64,000 nucleotides of DNA. It comes from Methylobacterium sp. 17Sr1-1. Lineage in GTDB: Bacteria; Pseudomonadota; Alphaproteobacteria; Rhizobiales; Beijerinckiaceae. Positions within the stretch are counted from its first letter, which is position 1. Each line of letters starts with the position of its first letter. The notes under the pieces were generated by a model. It saw only the letters and a list, made by a program, of their open reading frames with translations. It ran no database searches and was not told where the DNA came from. Of this stretch, positions 42,773 to 51,466 are shown piece by piece. The position numbers and the translations under genes were made by a program. Location of the stretch: positions 3,272,001-3,336,000 of the forward strand of contig NZ_CP029552.1 of NCBI RefSeq assembly GCF_003173775.1, written 5' to 3'.

Positions 42773-44521
42773 TTGCCCCAGCCGCCGCTCCGCGTCTTCC
42801 TGGCCCTCGGTCTCGGGGCCTCGGGCCTGGTGGCGACCCTGGTGCTCGCGCTCGTGGCCTCCCGGGTGGCGAGCCAGCGGCTCGAGGCGCGCATCGAATC
42901 CGAGCTCGCCGACGTCGCCACGTACATGGCCGGCCGGCTCGACCGCGGCCTGTTCGAGCGCTGGCGCGACATGGTGATCCTGGCCGAGAACGACACCATC
43001 CGCGATCCCGACGCCCCGGCGGAGCGCAAGCGCCGGGTGCTGCGGCGGGCGCAGGAGACCTATCCCGACTACGCGATCATCGGGCTGATCGACGCCGCCG
43101 GACGGGTCGCCGCGACGAGCACGGGCGCGCTCGAGGGGATCGACGTCGCGCACCGGGACTACTTCACGAAAGGGCAACACGGGCCCTTCGTCGGCGACGT
43201 GCACGACGCCCTTCTGCTGGCGCGGTTGACGCCGGGGCGCGACCCGGCCGACCCGCCGCGGGTGCTCGACATCGCCGCCCCGGTGCGAGGCGACGACGGT
43301 CGCCTCGTCGGGGTCGTCTCGGGCCATCTCGACTGGGCCTGGGCCCAGGGCGTGGAGGCGTCCCTGCGCGAGACCTCGGCCGGGACGCGCGACGTCACCG
43401 CCCTGGTGCTCGCTCGGGACGGCACGGTGCTGATCGGCCCGGAACCCTTGCGCCGCGCGGGTCTGCCGCCGGACCTGCCGAGCGTCGCGGCGGCGCGGGC
43501 CGGCCGCGCCGGCACCGAGGCCGAGACCTGGCCGGACGGGCGGCGCTACCTCACCGGCTACCGGGCGACCCAGGGCCATCGCGGCTTCCCGGGCCTCGGC
43601 TGGAGCGTGCTGGTGCGCCAGGACGCCGGCACCGCCTTCGCGTCGGTGGCGGAGCTGCGCCGGCAGATCCTGCTCTGGGGCCTCGTCGTCGCCACCGTGG
43701 CGGCGGGCATCGGCTGGTTCGCCGCCGGCCTGCTCGCCCGGCCCCTGCGCCGCCTCGCGGTCGCCGCCGTGTCGCTCGGCCGGGGCGAGCCGGTCGAGGT
43801 GCCGGCCTCCGCCGTGCGCGAGGCACAGGCGATCAGCCACGCCTTCACGGCCGCTTCCCGCACCCTGCGCCAGCAGGAGGAGGAGCGCCGGGCGGCCGAT
43901 GCGCGCCAGGAGCTGCTGATCCACGAGCTCAATCACCGGGTGAAGAACACGCTCGCCACCGTGCAGTCGATGGCGCGCCAGACCGCCCGCAGCGCCGCTT
44001 CCCTCGACGACTTCACCGGCAGCTTCGAGTCCCGGCTCCTGGCGATGTCCCAGACCCACAACGTGCTCACCGCCAACCACTGGGAGGGGGCGGGCCTGCG
44101 CGGCATCCTGTCGGCGGAGCTGGAGCCCTATGCCGGGGGCCGGGCCGACCGCATCCGCCTCGAGGGACCGCCCGTCTCCCTCACCCCCGCGGTGGCCCTG
44201 CCCCTCGGGATGGCGATCCACGAGCTCGCCACCAACGCGGCGAAGTACGGCGCGCTCTCGGTCGAGACCGGGCAGGTGGCGGTGGAGTGGCAGGTGGACC
44301 GGCAAGCGGACCGGCGGGCGGTCGCGGAGACGTTGTCCATGAGCTGGCGCGAGAGCGGCGGTCCCCCGGTTGCGCCGCCGGCCCGGACCGGCTTCGGCAC
44401 GCGGCTGATCCGCACCAGCCTGGAGCGGGAGCTCGCCGGCGAGGTCCGCCTCGACTACGCGGAAGCCGGCCTCACCTGCCGGATCGCGGTGCCGCTCGCG
44501 GCCCGGACCGAAGCGGCGTGA
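42773..44521 (+). CDS. HWE-family membrane sensor histidine kinase
   Basis: A 582-residue membrane kinase. The first helix (VFLALGLGASGLVATLVLALVAS, about 6-28) and second (ILLWGLVVATVAAGIGWFAAGLLA, about 302-325) enclose a periplasmic domain of Cache type (ETYPDYAIIGLIDAAGRVAATS, DYFTKGQHGPFVGDVH). A HAMP segment follows, then the H-box LIHELNHRVKNTLATVQSMA (near 384), which identifies the HWE/HisKA_2 class, and an ATPase with MAIHELATNAAKYGALS and GFGTRLI. HWE kinases commonly signal in alphaproteobacteria through general stress or light and nutrient systems. The start is a TTG at 42773, where the frame and the first helix begin. Confidence 0.9.
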   Translation: MPQPPLRVFLALGLGASGLVATLVLALVASRVASQRLEARIESELADVATYMAGRLDRGLFERWRDMVILAENDTIRDPDAPAERKRRVLRRAQETYPDYAIIGLIDAAGRVAATSTGALEGIDVAHRDYFTKGQHGPFVGDVHDALLLARLTPGRDPADPPRVLDIAAPVRGDDGRLVGVVSGHLDWAWAQGVEASLRETSAGTRDVTALVLARDGTVLIGPEPLRRAGLPPDLPSVAAARAGRAGTEAETWPDGRRYLTGYRATQGHRGFPGLGWSVLVRQDAGTAFASVAELRRQILLWGLVVATVAAGIGWFAAGLLARPLRRLAVAAVSLGRGEPVEVPASAVREAQAISHAFTAASRTLRQQEEERRAADARQELLIHELNHRVKNTLATVQSMARQTARSAASLDDFTGSFESRLLAMSQTHNVLTANHWEGAGLRGILSAELEPYAGGRADRIRLEGPPVSLTPAVALPLGMAIHELATNAAKYGALSVETGQVAVEWQVDRQADRRAVAETLSMSWRESGGPPVAPPARTGFGTRLIRTSLERELAGEVRLDYAEAGLTCRIAVPLAARTEAA

Positions 44522-44525
44522 GTCG

Positions 44526-44933
44526 TCATCGGCCGTAGGGGTAGCAGCGGCCGCGATCGAGCGGGATGCCGAGATGCGTCGCCAGCACCCGGATCGCCTC
44601 GGCGTGCTCGACGTAAGGATCGCGGTTGCCCACGCCGACGACGATCGGGCAGCCCGCCCCCCACGGGACCATGGCGGTGGCGAGCCCGCCGCCCTCCGGG
44701 TCGCGCAGGGTGAAGAAGCGCGGCATGGTCCGGCGCAGATGCGCCTTGAGGCCGATCTGCTGCTCGATGAACGGGCCGGAGGGCGGCACGTAGGAGGCCT
44801 CGGCCCGGGCCAGGGCCTGACGGAAGTGCTTCTCGACGGCGTGGCCCATCAGGGCCGATTCCTGGATCGCCTCCGCCTCGGTCTCGATCTGGAACCAGGT
44901 CTTTCCGCCCGGGACGTCGCAGACATAGTCCAT
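44526..44933 (-). CDS. Conserved hypothetical protein
   Basis: 135 residues, MDYVCDVPGGKTWFQIETEAEA at the start. It contains MPRFFTLRDPEGGGLATAMVPWG and IVVGVGNRDPYVEHAEAIRVLATH, which look like a compact alpha/beta fold. No family name comes to mind and no catalytic motif is clear. It ends five bases from the stop of the convergent HWE kinase gene. Good GC3 codon bias supports that it is real. Confidence 0.7.
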   Translation of the reverse strand: MDYVCDVPGGKTWFQIETEAEAIQESALMGHAVEKHFRQALARAEASYVPPSGPFIEQQIGLKAHLRRTMPRFFTLRDPEGGGLATAMVPWGAGCPIVVGVGNRDPYVEHAEAIRVLATHLGIPLDRGRCYPYGR

Positions 44934-45056
44934 CGCTCACCTCGGCGGCCTATCCGGGCCGTAGCCCTCGCCTTCCAATGTAGGCGCGAACAGCCGGGTT
45001 TTGAAGAACCGGGGCGGCCCCCGGGCCCGTGTGGCCGGCCGGTCGCCGGGGCGGCC

Positions 45057-45290
45057 TCACCCCTGCTGCAGCATCTCCCGGCCCTGCGCGGTGATGCGCC
45101 AAGCGGCCGAGGCGCTGCCGGGATTCGGACCGGGCTGCTCGCCCAGGAACAGCAGATGGCCGTCATTCTCGAGGGCGCAGAGCCGGCTGTGGTCGCCGGG
45201 CCAGGCCCGGTCGGGCTCGCGCCGGAGCGTGATGCAGCCCTCCTCGGCGAGGGCAGCGCGGCTGAGGAGGCGGCGACGGTGATCGATCAT
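45057..45290 (-). CDS. Small hypothetical protein
   Basis: 77 residues starting MIDHRRRLLSRAALAEEGCITL. The pattern of hydrophobic residues with a central SRLCALENDGHLLFL and the terminal AWRITAQGREML is like a winged-helix fold in which the last strand-helix is common in DNA-binding proteins, but this is only a resemblance. The start at ATG 45290 has AAAAAGGATCCG upstream (AGGA). Confidence 0.6.
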   Translation of the reverse strand: MIDHRRRLLSRAALAEEGCITLRREPDRAWPGDHSRLCALENDGHLLFLGEQPGPNPGSASAAWRITAQGREMLQQG

Positions 45291-46263
45291 CGCGTCGGAT
45301 CCTTTTTAAGTTGATGCGGCCGTGCGCACAGGACCCGACGCGGGAGCGACGGGCGGCCACGGCCGGCGGGACGCGGGAGCCGCGTCCGGATTGACGAGAC
45401 TCGCCCGCGCCCGGGTTCATGACCGGCGCGCGGCCCAGGCCGGCGCCGCCCTCAGGCGGCGCGGGAGACGTGTGGCGCCGCCCATCCTCGGGCGGCGATG
45501 CGGTCATCGAGCCCGCCTCGCGCGTGGGCCGGCAAGGCCAAGCTTAGCAGCTGGGCCCTCCGATGCAACCCGGATGGTTTCGAGATCGTATCCGGCCGCC
45601 GGATTCGCGAAGTTCACGGGTGAGGCGACAGCATGCGGTCCGTACGACGCCCGGCATCTTCCGCCACGACAAGATGGCGACAGCCCGCGTCGGGAGCGTC
45701 ATCGTCTGGCTTGCTTGTCCCCTCGCCGGAGCCGGGTCGATTCACCGTCGGCGATCACGGATAACCGACGACGGGACAGGCATTCCCACTCTGCTGGAGG
45801 GCCGCCCGGCCTCTCGCCCGCGGACTCAGCCCTGGCCCATCACGAGCCGGCCCGCCTGCTCCCAGCCGCCGAGAAGGTCCGCCCCCGCGCAGGCGAGGCC
45901 GACCGTCAGCAGAGCAATCCAGAGCGCGATGTGGCCGGCCGCTTCGAGCGGGCGCCAGCCGTACTGGCGGAGCTGTGAGTACATAGCCGGCTCAGTGCAC
46001 CGTTTATGGTTAACGTTTTGTTACCGGAAGCGCGGAGATGGACGAATTGTTCGTGCTTCGGCCTTCAGGCCGTCCGTGTTCTCCACGCGGCCGGGGTCAC
46101 GTGCGGCGAAGGTGTCGGATGGGCGAATACGCTGTCGGCAGCGTCGTACCTGGAGGGTCCGGCGCAGTCAGCCGCCGCCATCGTGCAGAGCGGCACTGTG
46201 GATACGCATTCCAAACGTCGAAGGGTTAACGGTGCCCTAACGCACCGCCGCCAGGGCGGCGAC
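45291..46263. other. Intergenic, no gene recognised
   Basis: Nearly 1 kb of GC-rich sequence with only overlapping frames lacking motifs. A short AT-richer stretch near 45995-46015 (GGTTAACGTTTTGTTACC) contains a partly palindromic GGTTAAC/GTTACC element and could be a promoter region. No RNA gene seen. Confidence 0.45.
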
Positions 46264-46467
46264 ATGGAAGCCCGGAGACGACCCGTGCGGATCACCTACG
46301 GCGCTCACGCCTTCGCATCACTGGCCGACCATGGGCTGGATCGGTCATGGATCGAGCGTACTGTGATCGAGCCGGATAGCACCGAACCGGACCCGAAGCA
46401 TCCGGAGCGCGTGCGCGCCTATCGCTCGGTACCGGAGCGCGACGGACGGGTGCTGCGTGAGATATAA
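46264..46467 (+). CDS. DUF4258 family protein (putative toxin)
   Basis: 67 residues, starting MEARRRPVRITYGAHAFASL. The domain shows the typical HAFASLADHGLDRSWIERTVIEPDSTEPDPKHP arrangement and the ending RVYR-like RAYRSVPERDGRVLREI. DUF4258 proteins resemble RelE-type folds and are often encoded beside DUF2283 proteins as a toxin-antitoxin-like pair, as is the case here. Function in this organism is not shown. The start was chosen at the first ATG close to the domain; a GTG at VRITYG is the alternative. Confidence 0.75.
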   Translation: MEARRRPVRITYGAHAFASLADHGLDRSWIERTVIEPDSTEPDPKHPERVRAYRSVPERDGRVLREI

Positions 46468-46532
46468 GTACCGATCAATGGAGGTGCTCACATCGTGCCC
46501 GCCTTCCTCGATCGTGGACGGAGACGGGCCCT

Positions 46533-46729
46533 GTGAAATCACGGTACGATGCCGAGACGGACGCGCTGTACGTGCGTCTTGCCGACGCCCCGTGGTGGAG
46601 AGCGAGGAGATGCGCCCCGGCCTGATCCTCGATTTCGATGCCGACGGCCGGATCGTCGCCGTCGAGATTCTCGATGCGTCCGAGCATATCTCCTCGGATG
46701 CGGACTTCCGGCATGTAGCGGCAGCGTGA
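46533..46729 (+). pseudogene. DUF2283 family protein (putative antitoxin), frameshifted
   Basis: Frame one begins with GTG at 46533 and reads VKSRYDAETDALYVRLADAP; about 60 bases later the family continues in another frame with VVESEEMRPGLILDFDADGRIVAVEILDAS. Joining them needs one extra C near 46586 in the GCCCC run. The combination is exactly the DUF2283 signature (YDxEaDALYVRL...DxDxxGrivGIEILdAS). Either a real single-base loss or a sequencing slip in a homopolymer. It starts 66 bases behind the DUF4258 gene. Confidence 0.75.
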
Positions 46730-46855
46730 AACCAGGCGGAGGCGGCCGAGCGGTGTGCGGCATTGCCTGCGCGGAAGCTCAGACCGAACCGAATGATCGG
46801 AAGCCCGCCGATCAGAGTGTCTAGTTCGGATGCTTGGATTTTCCGGCGAGAGGAA

Positions 46856-46930
46856 TGGTGCCGCTGGGGAGGATTGAACTCCCGACCTCGTCATTACCAA
46901 TGACGCGCTCTACCACTGAGCTACAACGGC
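46856..46930 (-). tRNA. tRNA-Thr (anticodon GGT), copy 1
   Basis: A 72-base tRNA plus encoded CCA. Acceptor stem GCCGTTG/CAGCGGC, D-arm AGCTCAGTGGTAGAGC, anticodon stem CGTCA/TGACG around the loop TTGGTAA with GGT, and T-arm GGGAGTTCAATCCTCCC. The acceptor closes with one G-U pair. Confidence 0.95.
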
Positions 46931-47015
46931 GCGCCGGTGCCGCGCTGCCATCCCGGACGGGATCGAACAGCCTTCAGACACACCGAGCGAAATCTCTGAC
47001 TCTCACGGTGAAGGA

Positions 47016-47090
47016 TGGTGCCGCTGGGGAGGATTGAACTCCCGACCTCGTCATTACCAATGACGCGCTCTACCACTGAGCTACAACGGC
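47016..47090 (-). tRNA. tRNA-Thr (anticodon GGT), copy 2
   Basis: Identical over the full 75 bases to the copy 86 bases to its left, including the encoded CCA. Spacer sequence between the two is unrelated, so the pair looks like a tandem duplication that has been kept uniform. Confidence 0.95.
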
Positions 47091-47298
47091 CCGTCGGCGC
47101 CGCTCGTCCCGCCCATGGCCTCGTGGCCGGGCGAACCGTGGTGCGCCGAAGACGAGCGGGGGGATAGCGGATCGCCCGGCGCATTGCAACAGGCTCGCCG
47201 ACAGGAATCGCCGCCCCGCCGGACCCCTCGGGCGCCGCGCCCCTGGCCCGCACCTTGCTTGGACCGTCGCGCAAGGGGAGCCGCCGAGGGGAGAGCGC

Positions 47299-48288
47299 GT
47301 GGACATCGAACTCGCCAGCCTGACCAAGCGCTACGGCGACACCGTCGCGGTCGATGCCATCGACCTGAAGATCCGGTCCGGCTCGTATTGCTGCCTGCTC
47401 GGGCCGTCGGGCTGCGGCAAGACCACGACGCTCCGGATGATCGCCGGGCACGAGACCGTCACCTCCGGCGACGTGGTGATCGGCCCGAAGGCCGTCGGCG
47501 ACCTGCCGCCGGCCCAGCGCGGCACCGCGATGATGTTCCAGAGCTACGCGCTGTTTCCCCACCTCACCTGCCGCCACAACGTCGCCTTCGGGCTCAAGAT
47601 GCGGGGCGTCCCGAAGGCGGAGCGGGCGAAGCGCGCCGAGGCGATGCTGGCGCTGGTCCAGATGGACCACCTCGCCGGGCGGCTGCCGGCGCAGCTCTCG
47701 GGCGGTCAGCAACAGCGGGTGGCGCTGGCCCGCGCCCTCGTCACCGGCCCGAAGGTGCTGCTCCTCGACGAGCCGCTCTCGGCCCTCGACCCGTTCCTCA
47801 GGGTGCGGATGCGCACGGAGCTCAAGCGGCTCCAGGGCGAGCTCGGCATCACCTTCGTGCACGTCACCCACAGCCAGGAGGAGGCGATGGCGCTCTCCGA
47901 CCTCGTGGTGGTGATGAACGGGGGCCGCATTGAGCAGGCCGCCGATCCCCGCACGGTGTTCGAGCGGCCGGCCACCGCCTTCGTCGCCCGCTTCATCGGC
48001 GGCCACAACGTCATCGCGCTTCCCGACCGGCGCATCGCGGTGCGGGCCGACCGGATGCGCCTCGGCGACGAGGCCGGCCCGGAGGCGCGCAGCGCCCGCG
48101 TCGTCGCGGTCGAGTACCAGGGCAGCACCGTCCACGTGAGCCTGGAGGCGCCGGACCTCTCGGCCGAGCCGGGGGCCGCCCTCACGGCGATCCTGAGCGA
48201 CCACGCCTATGCCGGCCACCCCCTCGCCCTCGGAGACACGGTGCGGGTGGGTTGGCCGGCGAACGAGGCCCACCGCCTCGACGCCTGA
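47299..48288 (+). CDS. ABC transporter ATP-binding protein (polyamine/thiamine type)
   Basis: A 329-residue ATPase, first gene of a four-gene import operon. Walker A is GPSGCGKTT (35-43), the ABC signature LSGGQQQRVALARAL (near 134), Walker B VLLLDEPLSALD (near 155), and VHVTHSQEEA the H-loop. The C-terminal 90 residues form a TOBE domain (NVIALPDRRIAVRADRMRL) that links it to PotA/FbpC-type importers. A good GAGGGGAG precedes the GTG start at 47299. Most likely moves polyamines or a similar cation; the true substrate cannot be told. Confidence 0.92.
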   Translation: MDIELASLTKRYGDTVAVDAIDLKIRSGSYCCLLGPSGCGKTTTLRMIAGHETVTSGDVVIGPKAVGDLPPAQRGTAMMFQSYALFPHLTCRHNVAFGLKMRGVPKAERAKRAEAMLALVQMDHLAGRLPAQLSGGQQQRVALARALVTGPKVLLLDEPLSALDPFLRVRMRTELKRLQGELGITFVHVTHSQEEAMALSDLVVVMNGGRIEQAADPRTVFERPATAFVARFIGGHNVIALPDRRIAVRADRMRLGDEAGPEARSARVVAVEYQGSTVHVSLEAPDLSAEPGAALTAILSDHAYAGHPLALGDTVRVGWPANEAHRLDA

Positions 48289-48318
48289 GCACGACTTCTA
48301 CAAAGGGAGACTTTCGCC

Positions 48319-49602
48319 ATGGCAGATATGAAGACGCCCCGCCTGTCGCGCCGCACGCTGCTGCAGGGGGCCGGCGCCGCGGCCGGCCTCGCCGCCGGCT
48401 CGGGCGCCATCACGGGCTTCCCGGCGATCATCGCCGCCGAGCCGGTGACCCTGCGCTACCTCGGCACCGCCGTGAACCAGAGCGGCGACATCGCCCGCAA
48501 GGTGAAGGAGGATCTCGGCATCACGATCGAGTACATCCCGGTCGTGACCGACGAGGTCTCGAAGCGCGTCGTCACCCAGCCGAACTCGTTCGACATCGTC
48601 GATTCCGAGTATTTCAGCCTCAAGAAGCTGATGCCGTCGGGCAACCTCGTCGGCATGGATGCCAAGCGCATCAAGAACGCCGACAAGATCACCCCGGTCT
48701 TCACCAAGGGCGAAGTGGCGGGCAAGAAGATCGGCGACCAGGGCACGGCACCGAAGAAGGTGTTCTACCTGGAAGGCCAGAACTCGACCAAGTTCGCCGC
48801 GTCGCCGACCGAGTGGATCACCCTGATCCCCACCACCTACAACGCCGACACGCTCGGCATCCGGCCCGACCTGATCAAGCGCCCGATCACCTCGTGGAAG
48901 GAACTCCTGAATCCCGAGTTCAAGGGCAAGGCCTCGATCCTCAACATCCCGTCGATCGGCATCATGGACGCCGCGATGGTGGTGGAGGCCACCGGCGACT
49001 ACACCTATCCCGACAAGGGCAACATGACGAAGGCCGAGATCGACCGCACCATGAAGGTGCTGATCGAGGCCAAGCGCGCCGGCCAGTTCCGCGCCTTCTG
49101 GCAGGATTTCAACGAATCCGTGAACCTGATGGCGTCCGGCGAGACGGTGATCCAGTCGATGTGGTCGCCCGCCGTCACCAAGGTGCGCTCGCAGGGTGTC
49201 GCCTGCACCTACCAGCCGCTGAAGGAAGGCTACCGCGCCTGGGCCACCGGCTTCGGCCTGCCCAAGACCCTGACCGGCAAGAAGCTCGACGCTGCCTACG
49301 ATTTCATCAATTGGTTCCTGTCCGGCTGGGCCGGTGCCTATTTGAATCGCCAGGGCTACTATTCGGCGGTGCTCGAGACGGCAAAAGCCCACATGGAGCC
49401 CTACGAATGGGCATTCTGGATGGAGGGCAAGCCGGCCGAGAAGGACATCAAGGCCCCGGACGGCACCGTGATGGAGAAGGCCGGCGCGGTGCGCGACGGC
49501 GGCTCGTTCGAGCAACGCATGGGCGCCGTCGCCTGCTGGAACTCGGTGATGGACGAGAACACCTACATGGTGCGCAAGTGGAACGAGTTCATCGCCGCAT
49601 GA
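48319..49602 (+). CDS. ABC transporter substrate-binding protein with Tat signal
   Basis: A 427-residue periplasmic binding protein of the PotD/PotF type. Its N-terminus has a twin-arginine signal (SRRTLLQGAGAAAGLAAGSG, about 11-30), with cleavage likely near FPAIIAAEP. The mature part shows FDIVDSEYFSLKKLM, TEWITLIPTTYNADTLGI, WKELLNPEFKGKASILNIPS and the hinge-crossing GETVIQSMWSPAVTKVRSQG. Family members bind spermidine, putrescine or similar cations. The stop overlaps the next ATG by four bases (ATGA), so it is co-translated with the first permease. Confidence 0.9.
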   Translation: MADMKTPRLSRRTLLQGAGAAAGLAAGSGAITGFPAIIAAEPVTLRYLGTAVNQSGDIARKVKEDLGITIEYIPVVTDEVSKRVVTQPNSFDIVDSEYFSLKKLMPSGNLVGMDAKRIKNADKITPVFTKGEVAGKKIGDQGTAPKKVFYLEGQNSTKFAASPTEWITLIPTTYNADTLGIRPDLIKRPITSWKELLNPEFKGKASILNIPSIGIMDAAMVVEATGDYTYPDKGNMTKAEIDRTMKVLIEAKRAGQFRAFWQDFNESVNLMASGETVIQSMWSPAVTKVRSQGVACTYQPLKEGYRAWATGFGLPKTLTGKKLDAAYDFINWFLSGWAGAYLNRQGYYSAVLETAKAHMEPYEWAFWMEGKPAEKDIKAPDGTVMEKAGAVRDGGSFEQRMGAVACWNSVMDENTYMVRKWNEFIAA

Positions 49603-50546
49603 GCACGGTCGCGGCTCCAGCCCTTCCGGAGGCGGCGCCGGCCGCCTCCACCTCGCCGGGCCTTGCCGCGGCGACGAAGCGCCAGCGCCGCCTCGCCTAC
49701 GGGCAGGCGATGCCGCTGGGGCTCGTGTTCCTCGTGTTCTTCCTGGTGCCGCTGGCGCTGACCCTCATCGTCAGCTTCTGGGAATACAACGAGTACGAGA
49801 TCATCCCGGCCTTCACGCTCCAGAACTACGCCGACGTGTTCGACGGCTGCCTGTCGGGGGGCGACCTCTGCACCACCTTCCGCACCTACCTGTCGACGCT
49901 GAAGTTCTGCCTGCTCGGCTGGGCCGCGACGCTGGGGATCGGCTTCACGGTCGCCTACTTCGTCGCCTTCCACGTCCGCTCGACGGCGATGCAGACGGTG
50001 CTGTTTCTCATCTGCACCATCCCGTTCTGGACCTCGAACGTGATCCGGATGATCGCCTGGATCCCGCTGCTCGGCCGCAACGGCCTCGTCAACGACACGC
50101 TGATGTCCTTGGGCCTGATCCGCACCCCGATCGAGGGACTGCTCTATTCCGACTTCTCGGTGGTATTGGCCTTCATCCACCTCGACACGGTGTTCATGAT
50201 CGTGCCGATCTTCAACTCGATGATGCGGATCGACCGCTCGCTGATCGAGGCGGCGACCGATGCCGGCGCCACGCCGTGGCAGACCCTGTGGAACGTCATC
50301 GTGCCGCTGTGCAAGCCCGGCATCGCCATCGGGTCGATCTTCGTCCTGACGCTCATCATGGGCGACTTCGTCACGGTGGGCGTGATGGGCGGCCAGCAGA
50401 TCGCCTCGGTCGGCAAGGTGATCCAGGTGCAGATGGCCTACCTGCAATTCCCCGCGGCCGCCGCCAACGCGGTCGTGCTGCTCGGCGCCGTGATGGTGCT
50501 GATCGCCGCGCTCACCCGCCTGATCGACCTGCGCCGGGAGCTTTGA
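49599..50546 (+). CDS. ABC transporter permease (PotB-type)
   Basis: A 315-residue membrane protein with about six helices, including LGLVFLVFFLVPLALTLIVSF and FCLLGWAATLGIGFTVAYFVAF. The EAATDAGATPWQTLWNVIVPLCKPG loop is the EAA motif that docks on the ATPase. A longer N-terminus (about 40 residues, Ala/Pro-rich) precedes the first helix. ATG overlaps the stop of the binding-protein gene. Confidence 0.9.
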   Translation: MSTVAAPALPEAAPAASTSPGLAAATKRQRRLAYGQAMPLGLVFLVFFLVPLALTLIVSFWEYNEYEIIPAFTLQNYADVFDGCLSGGDLCTTFRTYLSTLKFCLLGWAATLGIGFTVAYFVAFHVRSTAMQTVLFLICTIPFWTSNVIRMIAWIPLLGRNGLVNDTLMSLGLIRTPIEGLLYSDFSVVLAFIHLDTVFMIVPIFNSMMRIDRSLIEAATDAGATPWQTLWNVIVPLCKPGIAIGSIFVLTLIMGDFVTVGVMGGQQIASVGKVIQVQMAYLQFPAAAANAVVLLGAVMVLIAALTRLIDLRREL

Positions 50547-50550
50547 CACC

Positions 50551-51447
50551 ATGCGCCGCGACGGGCCCCGCCCCTTCTCGTTCTACGTGCTCGCGGCCTT
50601 CTTCGGGCTGTTCGTGCTGTTCCTCTACGGGCCGACCCTGACGATCCTGGCGCTCAGCTTCCAGGGCCCGCAGGGCGGCCTCACCTTCCCGATGAACGGG
50701 GTCTCGACCTTCTGGTTCTCGCGCCTCTGGGCCGGGCTTGGCGTCGTCGACATCTGGGCGGCGTTCCGGCGCTCGCTGGCGCTGGGCGTCGTCGTCATGG
50801 GCCTCACGGTCACCATCGCGTTCTTCGCCGGCCTCGCCTTCCGCAAGGGTTTTCGCGGGCAGACGCCCCTGTTCTACACCGCGGTGGCGAGCCTGATCGT
50901 GCCCTCGATCGTGGTGTCGCTGGGCATCGGCCTCGAGTTCCGGCTGATCGACGAAGGCATCAAGGCGCTCGCCGCCCGCACCGGCTGGGGCTTCCTCCAG
51001 GACCACGGCACCGTGATGGGGATGTTCACCTCGGGGTTGGGCGCCCACCTGACCTGGACCCTGCCCTTCGGCCTCCTCATCATGTTCGCGGTGTTCAACC
51101 GCTTCAACCCGGCCTACGAGGAGGCCGCCCGCGACCTCGGCGCCACCGGCCCGCAATCCCTGCGCCACGTCGTGGTGCCGATCATCCTGCCCTCCCTCGT
51201 CGGCGTGGCGCTCTTCGGCTTCACCCTGTCCTGGGACGAGCTCGCCCGCACCAGCCAGGCGATCGGCGGGCGCAACACCCTGCCGCTGGAGCTCCAGGGC
51301 CTCACCACCACCGTGACGACGCCGGAGATCTACGCGCTCGGCACCGTGACGACGGGCGTGTCGCTCCTCGTCATCGGGCTCGCCTTCGGCAGCTACCTCG
51401 CGATCCAGCACCGGCGCGCCCGGCGGGTGACGCTGCCGGGCACCTGA
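50551..51447 (+). CDS. ABC transporter permease (PotC-type)
   Basis: A 298-residue partner permease. Helices include FYVLAAFFGLFVLFLYGPTLTILAL, LALGVVVMGLTVTIAFFAGLAF and LIVPSIVVSLGIGLEF; EEAARDLGATGPQSLRHVVVPIILPS is the EAA loop. Five bases after the preceding permease. The last gene of the operon; a broken porin gene follows in the same direction. Confidence 0.9.
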   Translation: MRRDGPRPFSFYVLAAFFGLFVLFLYGPTLTILALSFQGPQGGLTFPMNGVSTFWFSRLWAGLGVVDIWAAFRRSLALGVVVMGLTVTIAFFAGLAFRKGFRGQTPLFYTAVASLIVPSIVVSLGIGLEFRLIDEGIKALAARTGWGFLQDHGTVMGMFTSGLGAHLTWTLPFGLLIMFAVFNRFNPAYEEAARDLGATGPQSLRHVVVPIILPSLVGVALFGFTLSWDELARTSQAIGGRNTLPLELQGLTTTVTTPEIYALGTVTTGVSLLVIGLAFGSYLAIQHRRARRVTLPGT

Positions 51448-51466
51448 CCCGGCAGCACGTGGGGCG

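Noticed and set aside
45322..46240. Long plus-strand frames between 45.3 and 46.2 kb
   Set aside because: Low-complexity Arg/Pro/Ala-rich translations without a family match.
46856..47090. Pair of direct repeats as attachment sites of an integrated element
   Set aside because: The repeats are complete tRNA genes only 86 bases apart, with no integrase nearby; tandem tRNA duplication explains them.
48298..50552. Long minus-strand frames across the ABC transporter genes
   Set aside because: Antisense shadows caused by high GC3; the plus strand carries clear family motifs.
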